Below the pieces are notes generated by a model, which made no database searches, was not told the origin of the DNA, and saw only the letters and a program-made list of their open reading frames with translations. Made by a program: the position numbers and the translations under genes. Of a DNA stretch of 64,000 bases, positions 45,307-56,920 are shown in pieces (the first letter of the stretch is position 1; the number at the start of each line of letters is the position of its first letter). Source of the stretch: Salvator merianae. Its lineage: Eukaryota; Chordata; Lepidosauria; Squamata; Teiidae. The stretch is taken from positions 6,674,770 through 6,738,769 of the forward strand of contig QVOM02000103.1 of assembly GCA_003586115.2 (NCBI GenBank), in the 5' to 3' direction.

Positions 45307-46725
45307 TTGAGTGAGGGGACATTTCCGGCTCCCTACAAGGAGGCAATTGCGCGCCCCCTCCTCAAGAAGCCTTCCCTGGACCCAGCTGTTTTAAACAACT
45401 ATCGTCCTGTCTTCAACCTTCCCTTTATAGGGAAGGTTGTTGAGAAGGTGGTGACGCTCCAGCTTCAGCGGTGCTTCGATGAAGCCGATTATCTAGGCCC
45501 TCGGCAGTCTGGTTTCAGGCCTGGCTACAGCACTGAGACTGCTTTGGTCGCACTGATGGATGATCTCTGGCGGGCCCGGGATAGGGGTTATTCCTCTATT
45601 CTGGTGCTTCTGGACCTCTCTGCGGCTTTTGATACCATTGACCATGGTATCCTTCTGCACCAGCTGGAGGGGTTGGGAGTGGGAGCCACCGTTTTACGAT
45701 GGTTCTCCTCCTACCTATCCGGTCGGTTGCAGTCGGTGTTAGTGGGGGGGCAGAGGTCGACCCCTATGCCCCTCACTTGTGGGGTGCCTCAGGGGTCTGT
45801 CATCTCCCCCCTGCTGTTTAACATTTACATGAAACCGCTGGGTGAGATAATCCATCGACACGGGGTGAGTTAACATCAGTACGCTGATGACACTCAGCTG
45901 TACATTTCCACTCCGTGCCAATTCAGTGAAGCAGTCAAGGTAATGTGCCGGTGTTTGGAGGCTGTCAGGGTTTGGATGGGCACCAACAGGCTTAAGCTCA
46001 ACCCTGACAAGACAGAATGGCTGTGGGTGTTGCCTCCCAAGGACACGTCCATCTGTCCATCCATCACTCTGGGGGGGGAATTGACCCCCTCGGAGAAGGT
46101 TCGCACCTTGGGTGTCCTCCTCGATCCGCAGCTGACCCTGGAACAACATCTGTCAGCTGTGACGAGGGGGGCGTTTGCCCAGGTCTGGTTGGTCCATCAG
46201 TTGCGGCCTTATTTGGACAGGGAGTCTCTCCTTACAGTCGCTCATGCCCTCATCACCTCGAGGATCGACTACTGCAATGCTCTCTACATGGGGCTACCTT
46301 TGAAGAGTGTCCAGAGACTGCAGGTAGTCCAAAATGCAGCCGCGCGAGCTATCACTGGCCTACCTAGATATGCCAGTGTCTCTCCATCACTCCGCGAGCT
46401 GCACTGGCTGCCGGTTAGTCTCCGTACCCAATTCAAAGTGTTGGTGGTTACCTATAAAGCCCTACATGGCTTAGGACCAGATTACTTACGGGACCGTCTC
46501 CTGACTCATGTATCCCAGCGACCGGTCAGGAGCCACAGAGTCGGCCTTCTCCAGGTCCCGTCAGCCAAACAATGTCGGCTGGCAGGCCCTAGGAGAAAGG
46601 CCTTCTCTGTGGCGGCTCCGGCCCTGTGGAATCAGCTCCCCCCAGAGATCCGTACTGCCCCTACTCTCCTGGCCTTCCGGAAGGATTTAAAAACACATCT
46701 TTGTCGGCAGGCCTGGGGCCGTTGA
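45307..46725 (+). pseudogene. L2 reverse transcriptase and C-terminal region, one stop before YADD
   Basis: The frame at 45307-45873 runs from EGTFPAPYKEAIARPLLKKP through NNYRPVFNLPFIGKVVEKVV and RQSGFRPGYSTETAL. It continues to VLLDLSAAFDTIDH (about 45598-45645, the first catalytic aspartate) and CGVPQGSVISPLLFNIYMKP (about 45778-45837). A TAA at 45871-45873 replaces the tyrosine codon that usually precedes the catalytic box, and the same frame then reads HQYADDTQLYIS with YADD at 45880-45891. From 45943 it is open to a TGA after 46722, covering WMGTNRLKLNPDKTEW, TLGVLLDPQLTLEQHLSAV, SRIDYCNALYMGLP, LQVVQNAAARAITG and ALWNQLPPEIRTAP. Catalytic aspartates are intact, so this stop is the main lesion in this part. 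Confidence 0.9.
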
Positions 46726-46888
46726 GCCTGACACTATGCTCCGGCTGGCCGTATGATTGTGTAGTGTGAATGTTAGTTGTGAATGTGAATTAGGTTTTAT
46801 GGATCGGGGCTTTTTAGAAATTAAATTAAATTGTAAATTGGACTGAGGTTGTTAATATTATTGTTTTGTACTTTTTTATATGCTGTAA

Positions 46889-46917
46889 GCCGCCCCGAGT
46901 CTTCGGAGAGGGGCGGC
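46889..46917 (+). promoter_or_regulatory. L2 3'-terminal RNA hairpin
   Basis: GCCGCCCC (46889-46896) pairs perfectly with GGGGCGGC (46910-46917) around a loop containing TCTTCGG. Such a 3' stem-loop followed by a short repeat tail is the usual template recognition structure for L2-type reverse transcriptases. The role is inferred from the family. Confidence 0.75.
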
Positions 46918-46932
46918 ATATAAGTCCAATTA

Positions 46933-46965
<33 letters not shown>
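46933..46965. repeat. (ATT)n tail of the L2 element
   Basis: Eleven or so ATT units directly after the AAGTCCAATTA terminus. Confidence 0.9.
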
Positions 46966-46966
<1 letters not shown>

Positions 46967-49009
46967 TTTTGGCTGAAGATCAACTCAAAGATTAGGGAAT
47001 GATTAGCATTACTTCCACTGCTCCCTCAACCCCCAACAAAGCTAACCTGGGGGAAAGGCTTCCTGGATGACATCAGTGCAGAACAATTCATGTCTGTCTG
47101 ACCCATCTCCTAGCTGGGCACTTCCTGCCTGAGGAATGCTGGGAGAGGGTATTGCATTTTATCTCTTGTTCAGGGGAAGCTTGACTGCTCCCCCTCATGA
47201 AGAGGCACATTCAAAGCTCTGATTTTTCATTAAGGTTGTTTCTATCTCCAGAGTAGTGGTTTGGTGTTGCCTCTAGAAAAAAAAGCATATGGGAACTTCT
47301 CCTCAAAGGCAAACCTAGGTGGAGCCATAGTCACAGCGAAAACCCCATCATCCTTGGCAAAGCAGGTGCAAAATTGTGGCAGTTCTTTGGTTACAGCCAC
47401 TTGCTTTTGTCTTTCAGAACCAGGAAAGCAGAACAGAAAGCTTCACACTGGTGTGCCAACTAGTTTCTGTGGGTTTTTTTTCAAGCCAAGCATGATAGTC
47501 AAGATTTGTCCTTAGCTATAGTTCATGACCTGTTAGGCAGCAAGGAACTGATAGTGCTGTTTTGAACATAATGTGAATCCACAAACATTCCTTTATCTTA
47601 TTTCTTGGCTCTGAAAAGACTCTCACTTGCTACATATCTAAACATTCCATTTGCTCTTGATAGATTTCATTGTAGCCCACTAAAAGATTTCTTATATATC
47701 CAGTAACTAATAAGTTCTGGATATATAAGAAGATTTCTTATATATCCAGTAACTAATAAGTTCTGCAGGAAGTCCATTAGCTGCACTTGTAAGGCCCTGA
47801 CTTTTAATCTTCAAATCTCAAAAATTATGGTGCATCTTATTATGTATAAAATACAAACAGCAGGCATGTTGTTCTGCAAATAGACTTAGGCATACTTTGA
47901 TGGGACATTAGTTATGGTTATCTCCCACTGATTTTGGTGGGTCTACTCAAAGTAAGATGAACTCTGGATCTAACCTTCTGACTTCCTACATTTGCTTTTT
48001 TGTAGGTGTTTTTGGTTAAAATTATGACCATTCTTTGATTCTTTCTCTTTCCCTCTTTTCCCAGCTTCTCTCTACGTCTCACAGGAGTCATAAATGCCAG
48101 CAGTAAATATCCTTAGTCTCTGTAAACAAGTGCTCACATCCAAGCTTTGGGCAATATTCTGTATTCCAAATAGAAACCAAATGACGCTTTTCCCATGGCC
48201 CATACTTGATCATCATAATATTTCAACAACAATAATTAAAACGTATCTAAATCAATAAAATGAATGACAGTGTTTCCAGCATCAGCTCTGTGTACCATAA
48301 ATTTTGTATAAGATAAAGAAGCTTTGTATTAGAGGGTACTTTTTTAAATGGAAGGAAGGTGCTCCCCCACAATTCTTGAATTTGCAAGCAGTCATTTTGA
48401 AGACCTGTGCACACACTGCCATCTTGTGTACCGGAGAAGTGCAACTTTATTTTTTTTCTTTCATTAAGCCTTGCTGCCATGGCAGTTTCCATTCAGAGAG
48501 AAGCATTTGTTGGGTGGATAGAGAATTAAGATAAAGAAAATAATAAGGTTTACCCCAAAAGTATAATGAAGTATGAATGCAGAAGCTCCAATTGTCCAAT
48601 TCTCAGGAGACTCCCTGTCTCATCTTCCTGCTAAATTAAATGCCCTTGGTTTGAAGGTCAATCAAGAACACAACAAATTATTAAAAGAAATCCACTATCA
48701 TTGATTATGATTGGTGTTTTCTGTTAATATTTGTAGAAAACCTTTTTTCTCTTTTTGTAATTGTATTAAATATGTGGAGACTCAGTAACCCCGGAAGTCT
48801 AATTTGTCCTTGTGAAATTCACATTTGGACAATTTCATGTACAAAGAATTAGCTAACACTTTTTTCAACTCCTTTCAACTCCTTTTGAATACCAAAGTTC
48901 ATTGTCTAATTAAACTAGCAACCCTTTTACAAAAACTCACATAACACCTTACTAATGAGATGCATGAATACTTCAGAGGTGCCAACCAACCCAAAGGGCA
49001 TTACCAGGT
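46966..49009. other. Unclassified sequence
   Basis: No gene recognised. It contains the 46-bp duplication listed separately. Confidence 0.4.
47685..47765. repeat. Direct 35-bp repeat with internal hairpin
   Basis: A 35-bp unit (AGATTTCTTATATATCCAG...AAGTTCTG) occurs at 47685-47719 and again at 47731-47765. The bridge GATATATAAGA is inverted relative to CTTATATATCC, so unit plus bridge can fold with an 11-bp stem. Confidence 0.9.
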
Positions 49010-49011
49010 AC

Positions 49012-49090
49012 CAGTGGCGGCCCGTGCCTTTAAGGGTGGGGGTTCGCGCGGGTGCCATGGCCATTCATGGGGCCTCCGGGCCTCCGTAGT
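49012..49090. repeat. Possible hAT-like terminus
   Basis: CAGTGGCGGCCCGTGCC opens a short CpG-rich block in AT-rich sequence and resembles hAT termini. No partner end was found. Confidence 0.25.
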
Positions 49091-51100
49091 GACACAGCAG
49101 GTCGTCTAGGGTTCATTAAATACCTAGTACAACCCAAGTCCAATTAGCCCACCATGTCCATCTTTCCTTTACCTTGAGGTTTCTAATCTGACACAAACAG
49201 AGAAGGAGGGGACACAATAATGGGCGGTGTCTCCATTATGTGGGACAAGTGCCTTTTCAGGGCCCCCAGGATAGCCAATCTTCATTGCTCCCCCTTCAAA
49301 GGTGTCTGGGGGGTTTCATTAGCAACCTGAGGGCCCAGTAAAAGCACCTTAAGATCAGTATGTGAGGAGTGATTCTCAGATTGTGCCCTGACATAGGATG
49401 GAGCATCACAACAGGTCACCAAAAGGACAATTCAAGGGGCTGTTGTGCACACAGACAGAGGCTGAGGTTGCCCTCCATGTGTAGGCTTAGATGCCTGCAC
49501 CCTGGTCTGGTGGCAGTGGAGCCAGGGAGATGCCTTGACTGTCTATGGCAAGGCAATGATGACAGAAACACCTTGGCCCAAATGCCTTTGGTTGTGTGTG
49601 TAGAGACATGGCCAGATATTAGTATGTGTAAATACCAGCTACTGTGCAGATGGATTTCTTCTCTTCAATTGATGAAGCATTTTGTATTTTGAAGGAATGT
49701 GTCTGCTTTAACACAATGTAAGCCTGGCACTGCCTTTTGGGGCGGGGGCTGTGAAGGGTTAACATATTATAGGATAATAAATTTAGATGTTCTGCTAAGC
49801 ACCTTCAGGTGCACTATACTCAAACTTTGTCTATATAGAGTTCATCAGTGTCACGTTTAAGTCTTTTGGAGATGCCTCATTAACATGTTGGAGTAACGGT
49901 GGTTGGAGCTGCCACTCACAGGGTACAGTTGCAGGGCTGCCAACTTTGGCTAAAATCAGTCAACTAATCAGACACATTAGGCTTTTTGCGGGGGGGCTTT
50001 TTCTATGGCTAGGATAATTAGTCTGGCTGATTATCTGCCCAGTTGCCTTTGTATAATTTATATTGTTGGATCTATCTTGTAGACATCAGTGGAAGTACAA
50101 GTGCAAGAATCCCAAAGCACTCTGTAGTACAAGGCCTTCACTTTGTGTCTCTGCAGCTCTTCTCAGTAAACTGAACTGCCTGCTGAAAGCCTAGAACAAT
50201 TGTGTTTTCCCAGTATTTATGTACATGAAAGAGCAAAACAGTCCCATGGTTTTAAGCAGGAGTGACAGTGTTGATGTTTTCTCTGTAAAAATCTCTCCTC
50301 AGTGAAATCCACAATCTGTTTAAGATTTCATTACAAACATTGCAAAGACGTAAAAAAAACCCTCAGTAATCAAAAAGTAAAGCATAGAAGTAAAAAAAAA
50401 ATTTAAAAAGTAGAAGTATTTCAAAGGTCAATGGACAATAGGCACCTGCAGAGTGAATAAAAATAGCAGACAGAGTTTGCAGACAGGTTAAAATTTAAAA
50501 CCCCAGTATTAGTCAAACTTGTGTGCTTGCAATGCATATGATGCACAAATCTTTGCACCAGAAAAATCAGTCATTTTCCCCAGGTTCTTTCCCCCTTCTA
50601 TCTCCCCTCCCTCCCTTCCCTCCTCTCCCTGCTCTAGGGGCTGCAGTCATTCCTGTAGCCATCTCTGAAGTATTTGGGTGCATCACTGGAGCTGGAGCTG
50701 ACAGCTTGTCAAAAGGTTAGAGAATCTCCCACTGCTGGAGCTTCATGCCTGCTGCTACCACACTTATCTCAGCCAGTCCTTGCTGAAGTGGCAGTATATT
50801 CTACACTCCTTGAATTGGTGGAGCATATTTTTTTCTCCTTGGCACCTGCTTCCAGGTACTGCAATGCATGCAGTCAGTGCACACTGTGGCACCTGGGAGG
50901 TCAAGAGCAGGTAAAAGAAAACCCACATGGTTTTCTTTACCTGCTTCCAATACTTCCTGATCTGAATTGGCCTGTATTATTAGAATGACAGGTATCCTTA
51001 AATGTGGTAAATGTTGATCAAAATGTTATTCAGCAGTGGCTTGAAGAAATTCCTGTGAGAGAATGATCACACAGACACAGACACACACACGAGCTTTGTA
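49091..51100. other. Unclassified; GC-rich between 49.2 and 49.75 kb
   Basis: The GC-rich part resembles other non-autonomous repeats in composition, but no ends were identified. The remainder is unremarkable. Confidence 0.35.
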
Positions 51101-51104
51101 GAGT

Positions 51105-52000
51105 GATGGCAGCAGTGGAGGTAACCTACTGGGAGCAATCTGCATCTGTTATGATTATCATTTCAGGGCCATTTCCAGTCCAGTGCTAAACTGTGCTGGC
51201 AAAAATCTTTGACTCTTCAGAGGTTGGAAGGCATCAGTCATGCAAAAGTTTCTCCTCCCATCCCTGAGCCTTCTGCTTCTGAGATGGTCTTTTTGGTGGC
51301 CATATGGATACAGCCTATTTCTTTTTAGTGTGTGTGTGTCAGCTGCCATGAGAACAGCTCACAGGACTCAACATGGATTCAGAGACATTTTCTCCCTGGG
51401 ACACATGAAGTAACAACCAATCTACAACTTCTGAGCAAATGCAATGTTCCTTCCTTGTGTTTCTCAATAGCTGCAATGGTAGCTTCTCCACAGACCCTAG
51501 AGATGGTGCTAGCTCCCTCCATGGACCATGATGTCCACCCACCAGAGCAGAACCTGGGAGACACAGCCTCCTGAGTAATGCACTGGATGCACAACCATGG
51601 CAGCTGGAGTGCTTCCTCGTGTGAAAACCACACCAGGGAGCAAAACCAATGGGACACCACTTTAAGTGGTCTCCCTTACATTCCAGGGTCATGGGCTGCT
51701 CCAGCCATATGCCATGCAGACAGCTGGAATGGTCCATGTGGCAAACAGGGTCTGGCATCATTCTGCTAGGATCCAGCAATGGCCTATGAAGTGGACCAGT
51801 TTCTGTGCACTACTGGTCTGCAACCTCAAATGCTACAGAAGGTTTTCCCTTGCCTGTGCAGAATGCCAGAGCAAGGCCATGGCAAAGTGGGCAGCTGCTG
51901 GCACTCTCTACCTTGCCTTGCTCTATTCTTGGCCTTCATTGGACCATGAATGACCTCTGCATCATGTACCAACATGCTACATTTGAAATATAGATAGTGG
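51105..52000. repeat. GC-rich interspersed repeat, copy A
   Basis: GAGTGATGGC, GTAACCTACTGGGAGCA and GGGCCATTTCCAGTCCAGTG then CTAAACTGTGCTGGC (about 51102-51200) are collinear with copy B at 52.6-53.0 kb. The several open frames of 60 to 150 codons on both strands carry no recognisable domain and overlap each other, so I do not call a gene. Probably a non-autonomous DNA element with undefined ends. Confidence 0.5.
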
Positions 52001-52489
52001 TAGTTCCTGGATTGGGACCAGGGTAAGGAGGTATGGCAATGGCACAACTGAAACCTTTGCTATCTGTAGGAACTCTCCCTCCCTCTCTTCCCTTCCTTGC
52101 TTCCTTCCTATTTCTATCCTGCCCTATACCCTAAGGCCTCAACTCATACAAAGCAAGACCTCTTCATTGAAATATATTTGTCTACAAAATCTGAATACTT
52201 TTATTTAACAAAGAAAGTAAATTTTATTTACAAAGGTTTATAACTTTTCAAAAATAGCCTACATCCTATGCTAACTGTTCTACTCAGAATCTGAAGGTGG
52301 GAGAAATGAACCAGGACCTAAAGCACCCAGTCTGGTTCCCGGCTTGGGTGGGTGAACACAAGGCTCTCATCTGTATGAATGTCTAGAATGCTGGGTAAAA
52401 AAGTATGTTACTTTTATAAGTATATGTATAAGTATGGAAAGTATATCCCCACATCAGGAGAAAAAAAAAAAAGCCATCTTTGGCGGCTT

Positions 52490-53110
52490 CTACACAATAG
52501 ATATTGAGAGCTCCTAGACTTCCCCTAGGATCTGGAAAAAAATGTGTCCACCTCCATTAGGTCTGCAAGCTGCCTTCTAAATGTGAAATCAACTCCTGGA
52601 GGTGTCATGCACTCAAAGCATGAAAAAGCATTCTGGGGGCAGGTCGTGTGCCATTTCCACCTGCCACTGCAATGTAGAGTGATGGCTCCGATGGGGGTGA
52701 CTTACCGGGGGCAGTTTCTGGCTGGTATGATAGAGTATCAGACTGAAAATAGCCAGATTCTGGGTCCATTTCCAGCCCAGCACTAAACAATGCCAGGTGG
52801 AAACTGCAGAACTCTCATATTGGCCTTGCCTCCTGCAGCAGAGACAGCTTTTCTAACATACATCTGCCAAAGGTGACTTGTAGCTTTAAGGGCAGGTTTC
52901 CGCAGGGATGACCAGGTGGTCACTGGCAGTAAAAAACATGTGCCATCCCCTGGGCAGGTCTTGCATTGATGCACTGAATAAAAGCGCATTCCCATGTGAT
53001 CAACAATAGCAAAGACATAATGTTTACATAGCATTACAATGGGGTGATGATAATGATGTCCTTTGCTAAAACTTCGCATCATGACTCCATGTATCAAGCT
53101 AATATGCAAG
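52490..53110. repeat. GC-rich interspersed repeat, copy B
   Basis: GAGTGATGGCTCCG, GTGACTTACCGGGGGCAG and GGGTCCATTTCCAGCCCAGC then ACTAAACAATGCCAGG (about 52677-52797) match copy A in order and orientation. Ends and class are unknown. Confidence 0.5.
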
Positions 53111-54320
53111 TTTGTCACTCTTGCATTTAACTTGTGTCCTTATTTGCATTTCATGAAGCAAATGGCCATGTCTGAAAAGGTTTTTCAGCTATGCTGAAGT
53201 TTATCCAGCCATTATATCTCACTGCTATTCCCAGTGTCTCTTATACATTTTTCAGTCTTTTGTTTTATCTTAAGTATTATTCCAGATACTTTTACACCAG
53301 AATATTTTTGACCTTCTTATGTCAGAGTCTTAAGATATATCTTTATTTTAAATTTACTTTCCCTTTCTCTGTGTGTGTGTGTTTGTTCTATAACTTCCTC
53401 TGTCACCTATTTCCTTGTATCATTGGCAGTTTCTACATGGGAAGAGGAAAAGTGCTACAAACGTAATGGTCATCCCATTCCCATTCTGAATTAAGAGCAG
53501 CAACCACTCCTCTTAAAGTGACAGCATGCTTTCTGCCTGATGCCTGATGCCCCTACCCTCTATAGTGACTGTGGTAGCAGGGTTCAGCTGTGAGGCAAGA
53601 GCTGTTTGAAGAGCTCTTCAAAGCATCCCTGCCACGTAAGCACCATCCAGATGCTATGATCTTCCTCTGTACTGAAGGCACAATGAGTGCACTGCAACTT
53701 CAGGGCACCATAAAGAAAACGTGCAGATCCTGCCCATCTTTTCTTCCACTGCCCATCTTTTCTTCCATTGGAAGAAAAGCAGAGAGATAAACATCCAGAC
53801 AGCCTTTCATACTCCTTATGCATTCCCAAAGCAACAGAATAATATTGTAAGACAAACCTTAAGAGAGATCTGCAAGTACTGGGAACTGACTATAAAGTAG
53901 TTTTCTTTGTGACCTTAATAGATTATATCTGCTCCACTATTCCTCTGTTTGTATCAAGTGTAAACTGATTATTTTGGCTTCATTCCTGTACTTTCCAAGC
54001 AGCCAAACTTTAACTGCATAATAATGACAGCAGCAACAGTGCCCATTCAGATAGGATGTTTTTTTTTTGGGGGGGGGGTTGAAAACTTTCCTCCCCACAC
54101 TCTATTTTAATGGTTAATGTCAAAGCTTTCTTAGCTGTTTCAGAGTTATGGTTCTAAGTTCAAGAGCAATCATCCCTTGTATGATGTGTTTTGGTTCCCA
54201 TGATTTGACATGTACTATAAAGCCATGATATTCAAGTAATTGCAACCTGTGGAAAACTGAGAGTTAGGGAACTGCAGGAGCCCAGTCTGTCAGTGTAAGT
54301 CAGTGGTCCCATGGAGAGGG
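53111..54320. other. Unclassified sequence
   Basis: No gene recognised. A short direct repeat (CCCATCTTTTCTTCCA, at about 53736 and 53752) and a T/G homopolymer run at about 54059-54079 are present. Confidence 0.4.
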
Positions 54321-54323
54321 GAA

Positions 54324-54491
54324 CCAGACTACCCATGTAACTCAGTGGTGCTAGGGAGGCAAAACTGCAAAATCTTCATGTTGTTGGTTGACTTCAGATG
54401 TACATACCCAGACTACCCATGTAACTCAGTGGTGCTAGGGAGGCAAAACTGCAAAATCTTCATGTTGTTGGTTGACTTCAGATGTACATAC
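54324..54491. repeat. Exact 84-bp tandem duplication
   Basis: Units 54324-54407 and 54408-54491 are identical, beginning CCAGACTACCCATGTAACTC and ending GATGTACATAC. The length is a multiple of three, so an open frame passes through both, but there is no sign that it is coding. Confidence 0.95.
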
Positions 54492-56330
54492 TAGGTTCAT
54501 ATCCAGGTTAAAACAAATAAAAATAAGAGAGAAATTGGGGACTTTAAAGTTGACCACTAAGAACTAACACCTGAAGAGCAGATTGGTTAGTCACACTGGT
54601 CACCTGATCATACTTGATGATATTGACACAGTCTCTACAGGCCATTCAATGCAACGGAGAGGATTGAAGTCTGTCTGTCTCCATAGCACCCCCACCAAAG
54701 GAACTCAAGGACGTACAGAGGAACTTCAGTGTGCCTTAAAGGCAAAAAAAGTCCAATGCATGAAAAGCATCTCTGAAGCAACTTCTCACACCCTCACTGT
54801 GGTGAAATGTACAGCACTTGTGTAGAGGTCAACTTCAGAACCACAGTCATGGTGACAGCAATGGAGATGTCAAACTCTTTGCCAAGATCACCTGATGACA
54901 TGAGAGAAGCCCGATCTTGGTAAGATGCTTCCTCAGTTCATCTCCCACCAGGGAAATGGAATCACATCCATTTTGTTTTTTCTCTTCAACACAGAGATTG
55001 AAGCTGGGGGGTGATTCTGAATTCAGCAATATGGCATTCATATCTGGAATAAACTTTGCATTTTATTTTGACCAGTTCAAATGATAAATGATAATATTGC
55101 TAGTCAGTTGTCAGAGATTATTTGCAGGGATGGCTCTGGAACTAAGGCAAGAAATGAAAAAAAATAAATAAGGTGCTTGGCAATGATATTGTGGAAGTGG
55201 CCTGCAGAACGGGAGCTGACACAAGAATGGAATTTCTCTTGCTGACAAAGGAGGGAAACACATCTCTAATCTTGTAAGATCTGGGAAGGACACAGGAAAT
55301 GGGATTTCTGAAAAACAGCATTTAAATGAGCCTTCCTTTCAGACTTGATTGGTGGCCTAGAAATGACCCTGGAGAAGAAAAGTTGATGATGTTACTCCTT
55401 CTTTCAGGTCTCTGCCCTACACAGGACCACCAGTGTTAGAAGTTAATACTTCTGATGAATATTTTCACATCCTCTACATAGTTATACATAGTTATGTTCC
55501 ATATATAGTCTATTTTTTTCTTCTTCTGTTCATCTTCACCCTCTGGTGGACTCACTTTTTCTCTTCTTTTTTATTTTTATATTTTTTGTGGGGAAGACTG
55601 CTGAAGGTTACAAATCTAAATGACCACTAGAGGACAGCAAAGATTTAAAGACCAATTGCAAATACATGTACAAAATTTTGCAGCACTACAGAAAGCTGAT
55701 AGAAACTGCATAACTATCAGCACTAGTTTGTATAGGTTTGAGAACACTGATCTAATATTACTTTTTTTTACAAGCTTCTGTCAGTGAGAAGGTGTTTAGT
55801 TATCAGACTATGACTTGTTATCACTCTCATTCTGTCTTTCATGACATCCTCTCTCTTAGGCTATGCTCAATTCCACTCTAGTGTGCATGCCTGCACATCC
55901 CCACACAGAGATGCTGCATTTACAAACGCTCATGTTGGATATAAGATGCATTCATAACAGTCTCAAAGGAAAGAAGAGGAGATGGAAACACTGATTTGTG
56001 TCAAATAAAATGCCCACGTACCCAAGCATAAATAGTAATTTTCCATGTTACAGAAAATTACTAGGTGCAGTGTAATTGCAGTATGTGTCTCTATACACAA
56101 GGTGGCAGCAGATATTGATGACACAACAAGCCTGTTTCAACATTATGTTAAGGATCTGCATTTTCCATTTCAATTAGTTGATTTAATTGTTTTAAGCATG
56201 ATTTAATTAAAAAATACAAAACTGTTTATAAAATAAACCAATAGAATAATAATTCAAGTACGCTGAATATTTTGTTAGATTGTGAAATGCACAGGAAACC
56301 ATTTTAGCTGAGAAATTATTTTCCTTTTGG
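54492..56330. other. Unclassified sequence
   Basis: No gene or repeat family recognised. Open frames of 60 to 80 codons lack domains. Confidence 0.4.
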
Positions 56331-56335
56331 AGAGT

Positions 56336-56432
56336 GAACATAAGAACATAAGAGGACCCTTGCTGGATCAGGCCATGGCCCATTTAATCCAGCATTCTGT
56401 TTCACACAGCGGCCCACCAATTGCTTCTGGGC
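56336..56432 (+). repeat. Dispersed reptilian repeat fragment
   Basis: GAACATAAGAACATAAGAGG then CTTGCTGGATCAGGCCATGG and CCAGCATTCTGTTTCACACAG is wording that recurs throughout sauropsid genomes. I cannot name the parent element with certainty. Confidence 0.55.
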
Positions 56433-56439
56433 ATTCTCA

Positions 56440-56920
56440 AGCAGAATAAAAGACAATAAAAGTGGATGTTAAATAGCTCTAATACCTTTGACTATGTTCA
56501 AGTTTAGCTTCAGCATGTTGGTCCTTATTAAGCCCACCATTCATCCAGGCTGTGATTCACGTCTTACTCAGCTTCACCTGATTAAGAAACATCAGAGAAA
56601 CAGGATGTGGTCTGCATTTTGTTAATTGCTGTACCTGAAATAGTCTAATAATGATTCTTACAGTCTTCACAAAGATATTAAATAACATTTTGGGCAAAAT
56701 GGAACCCTGTGGCCTTCAACAATATAATTCCACAGAACCAATGTATAGTCTCTCACCACCATGTTTTGAAACTAGCCTTGCAGGTAGAAGTGGAACCCCA
56801 TAATACAATACCTCCCACTTATGGAGCCAATCCAATAAAAGAGTATCATTGATGAAACTGAAAGCCACCAAGATGTGTGTGTGCACACATACACACTCAA
56901 AGGGAGTGGAAATCATTTGT
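56440..56920 (-). pseudogene. Antisense L2-like reverse transcriptase fragment
   Basis: On the minus strand near 56674-56712 the frame reads PQGSILPKMLFN, the RT block PQGSxLxPxLFN. Further on, near 56500-56560, WMN and LKLNLNIVK correspond to the WM-xxNxLKLNPDKTE block that follows YADD. The region between, with YADD itself, is decayed. This is an old, broken copy of the same clade as the 42-47 kb element. Confidence 0.65.

Larger units (their letters stand above)
41970..46965 (+). mobile_element. Long L2-clade LINE, inactive, containing a suspect 1190-bp duplication
   Basis: The order is: GC-rich 5' region, apurinic-type endonuclease, linker, reverse transcriptase, C-terminal region, short 3' UTR, a GCCGCCCC...GGGGCGGC hairpin and an (ATT)n tail. 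All of this is in one orientation, as in L2-clade non-LTR retrotransposons. Inactivating changes include a frameshift near 42803, TGA at 42907, loss of frame at about 43375, TGA at 43546, a frameshift near 45297 and TAA at 45871. At least two of the stops are of the CGA-to-TGA type expected from methylated CpG decay. Many long stretches stay open, so it is the youngest long LINE in the window. The 5' limit is uncertain. Confidence 0.85.

Noticed and set aside
51339..51779. 146-codon minus-strand open frame with many Cys and His
   Set aside because: Cys and His spacing fits no zinc-finger pattern that I know, other frames overlap it on both strands, and it lies in a repeat.
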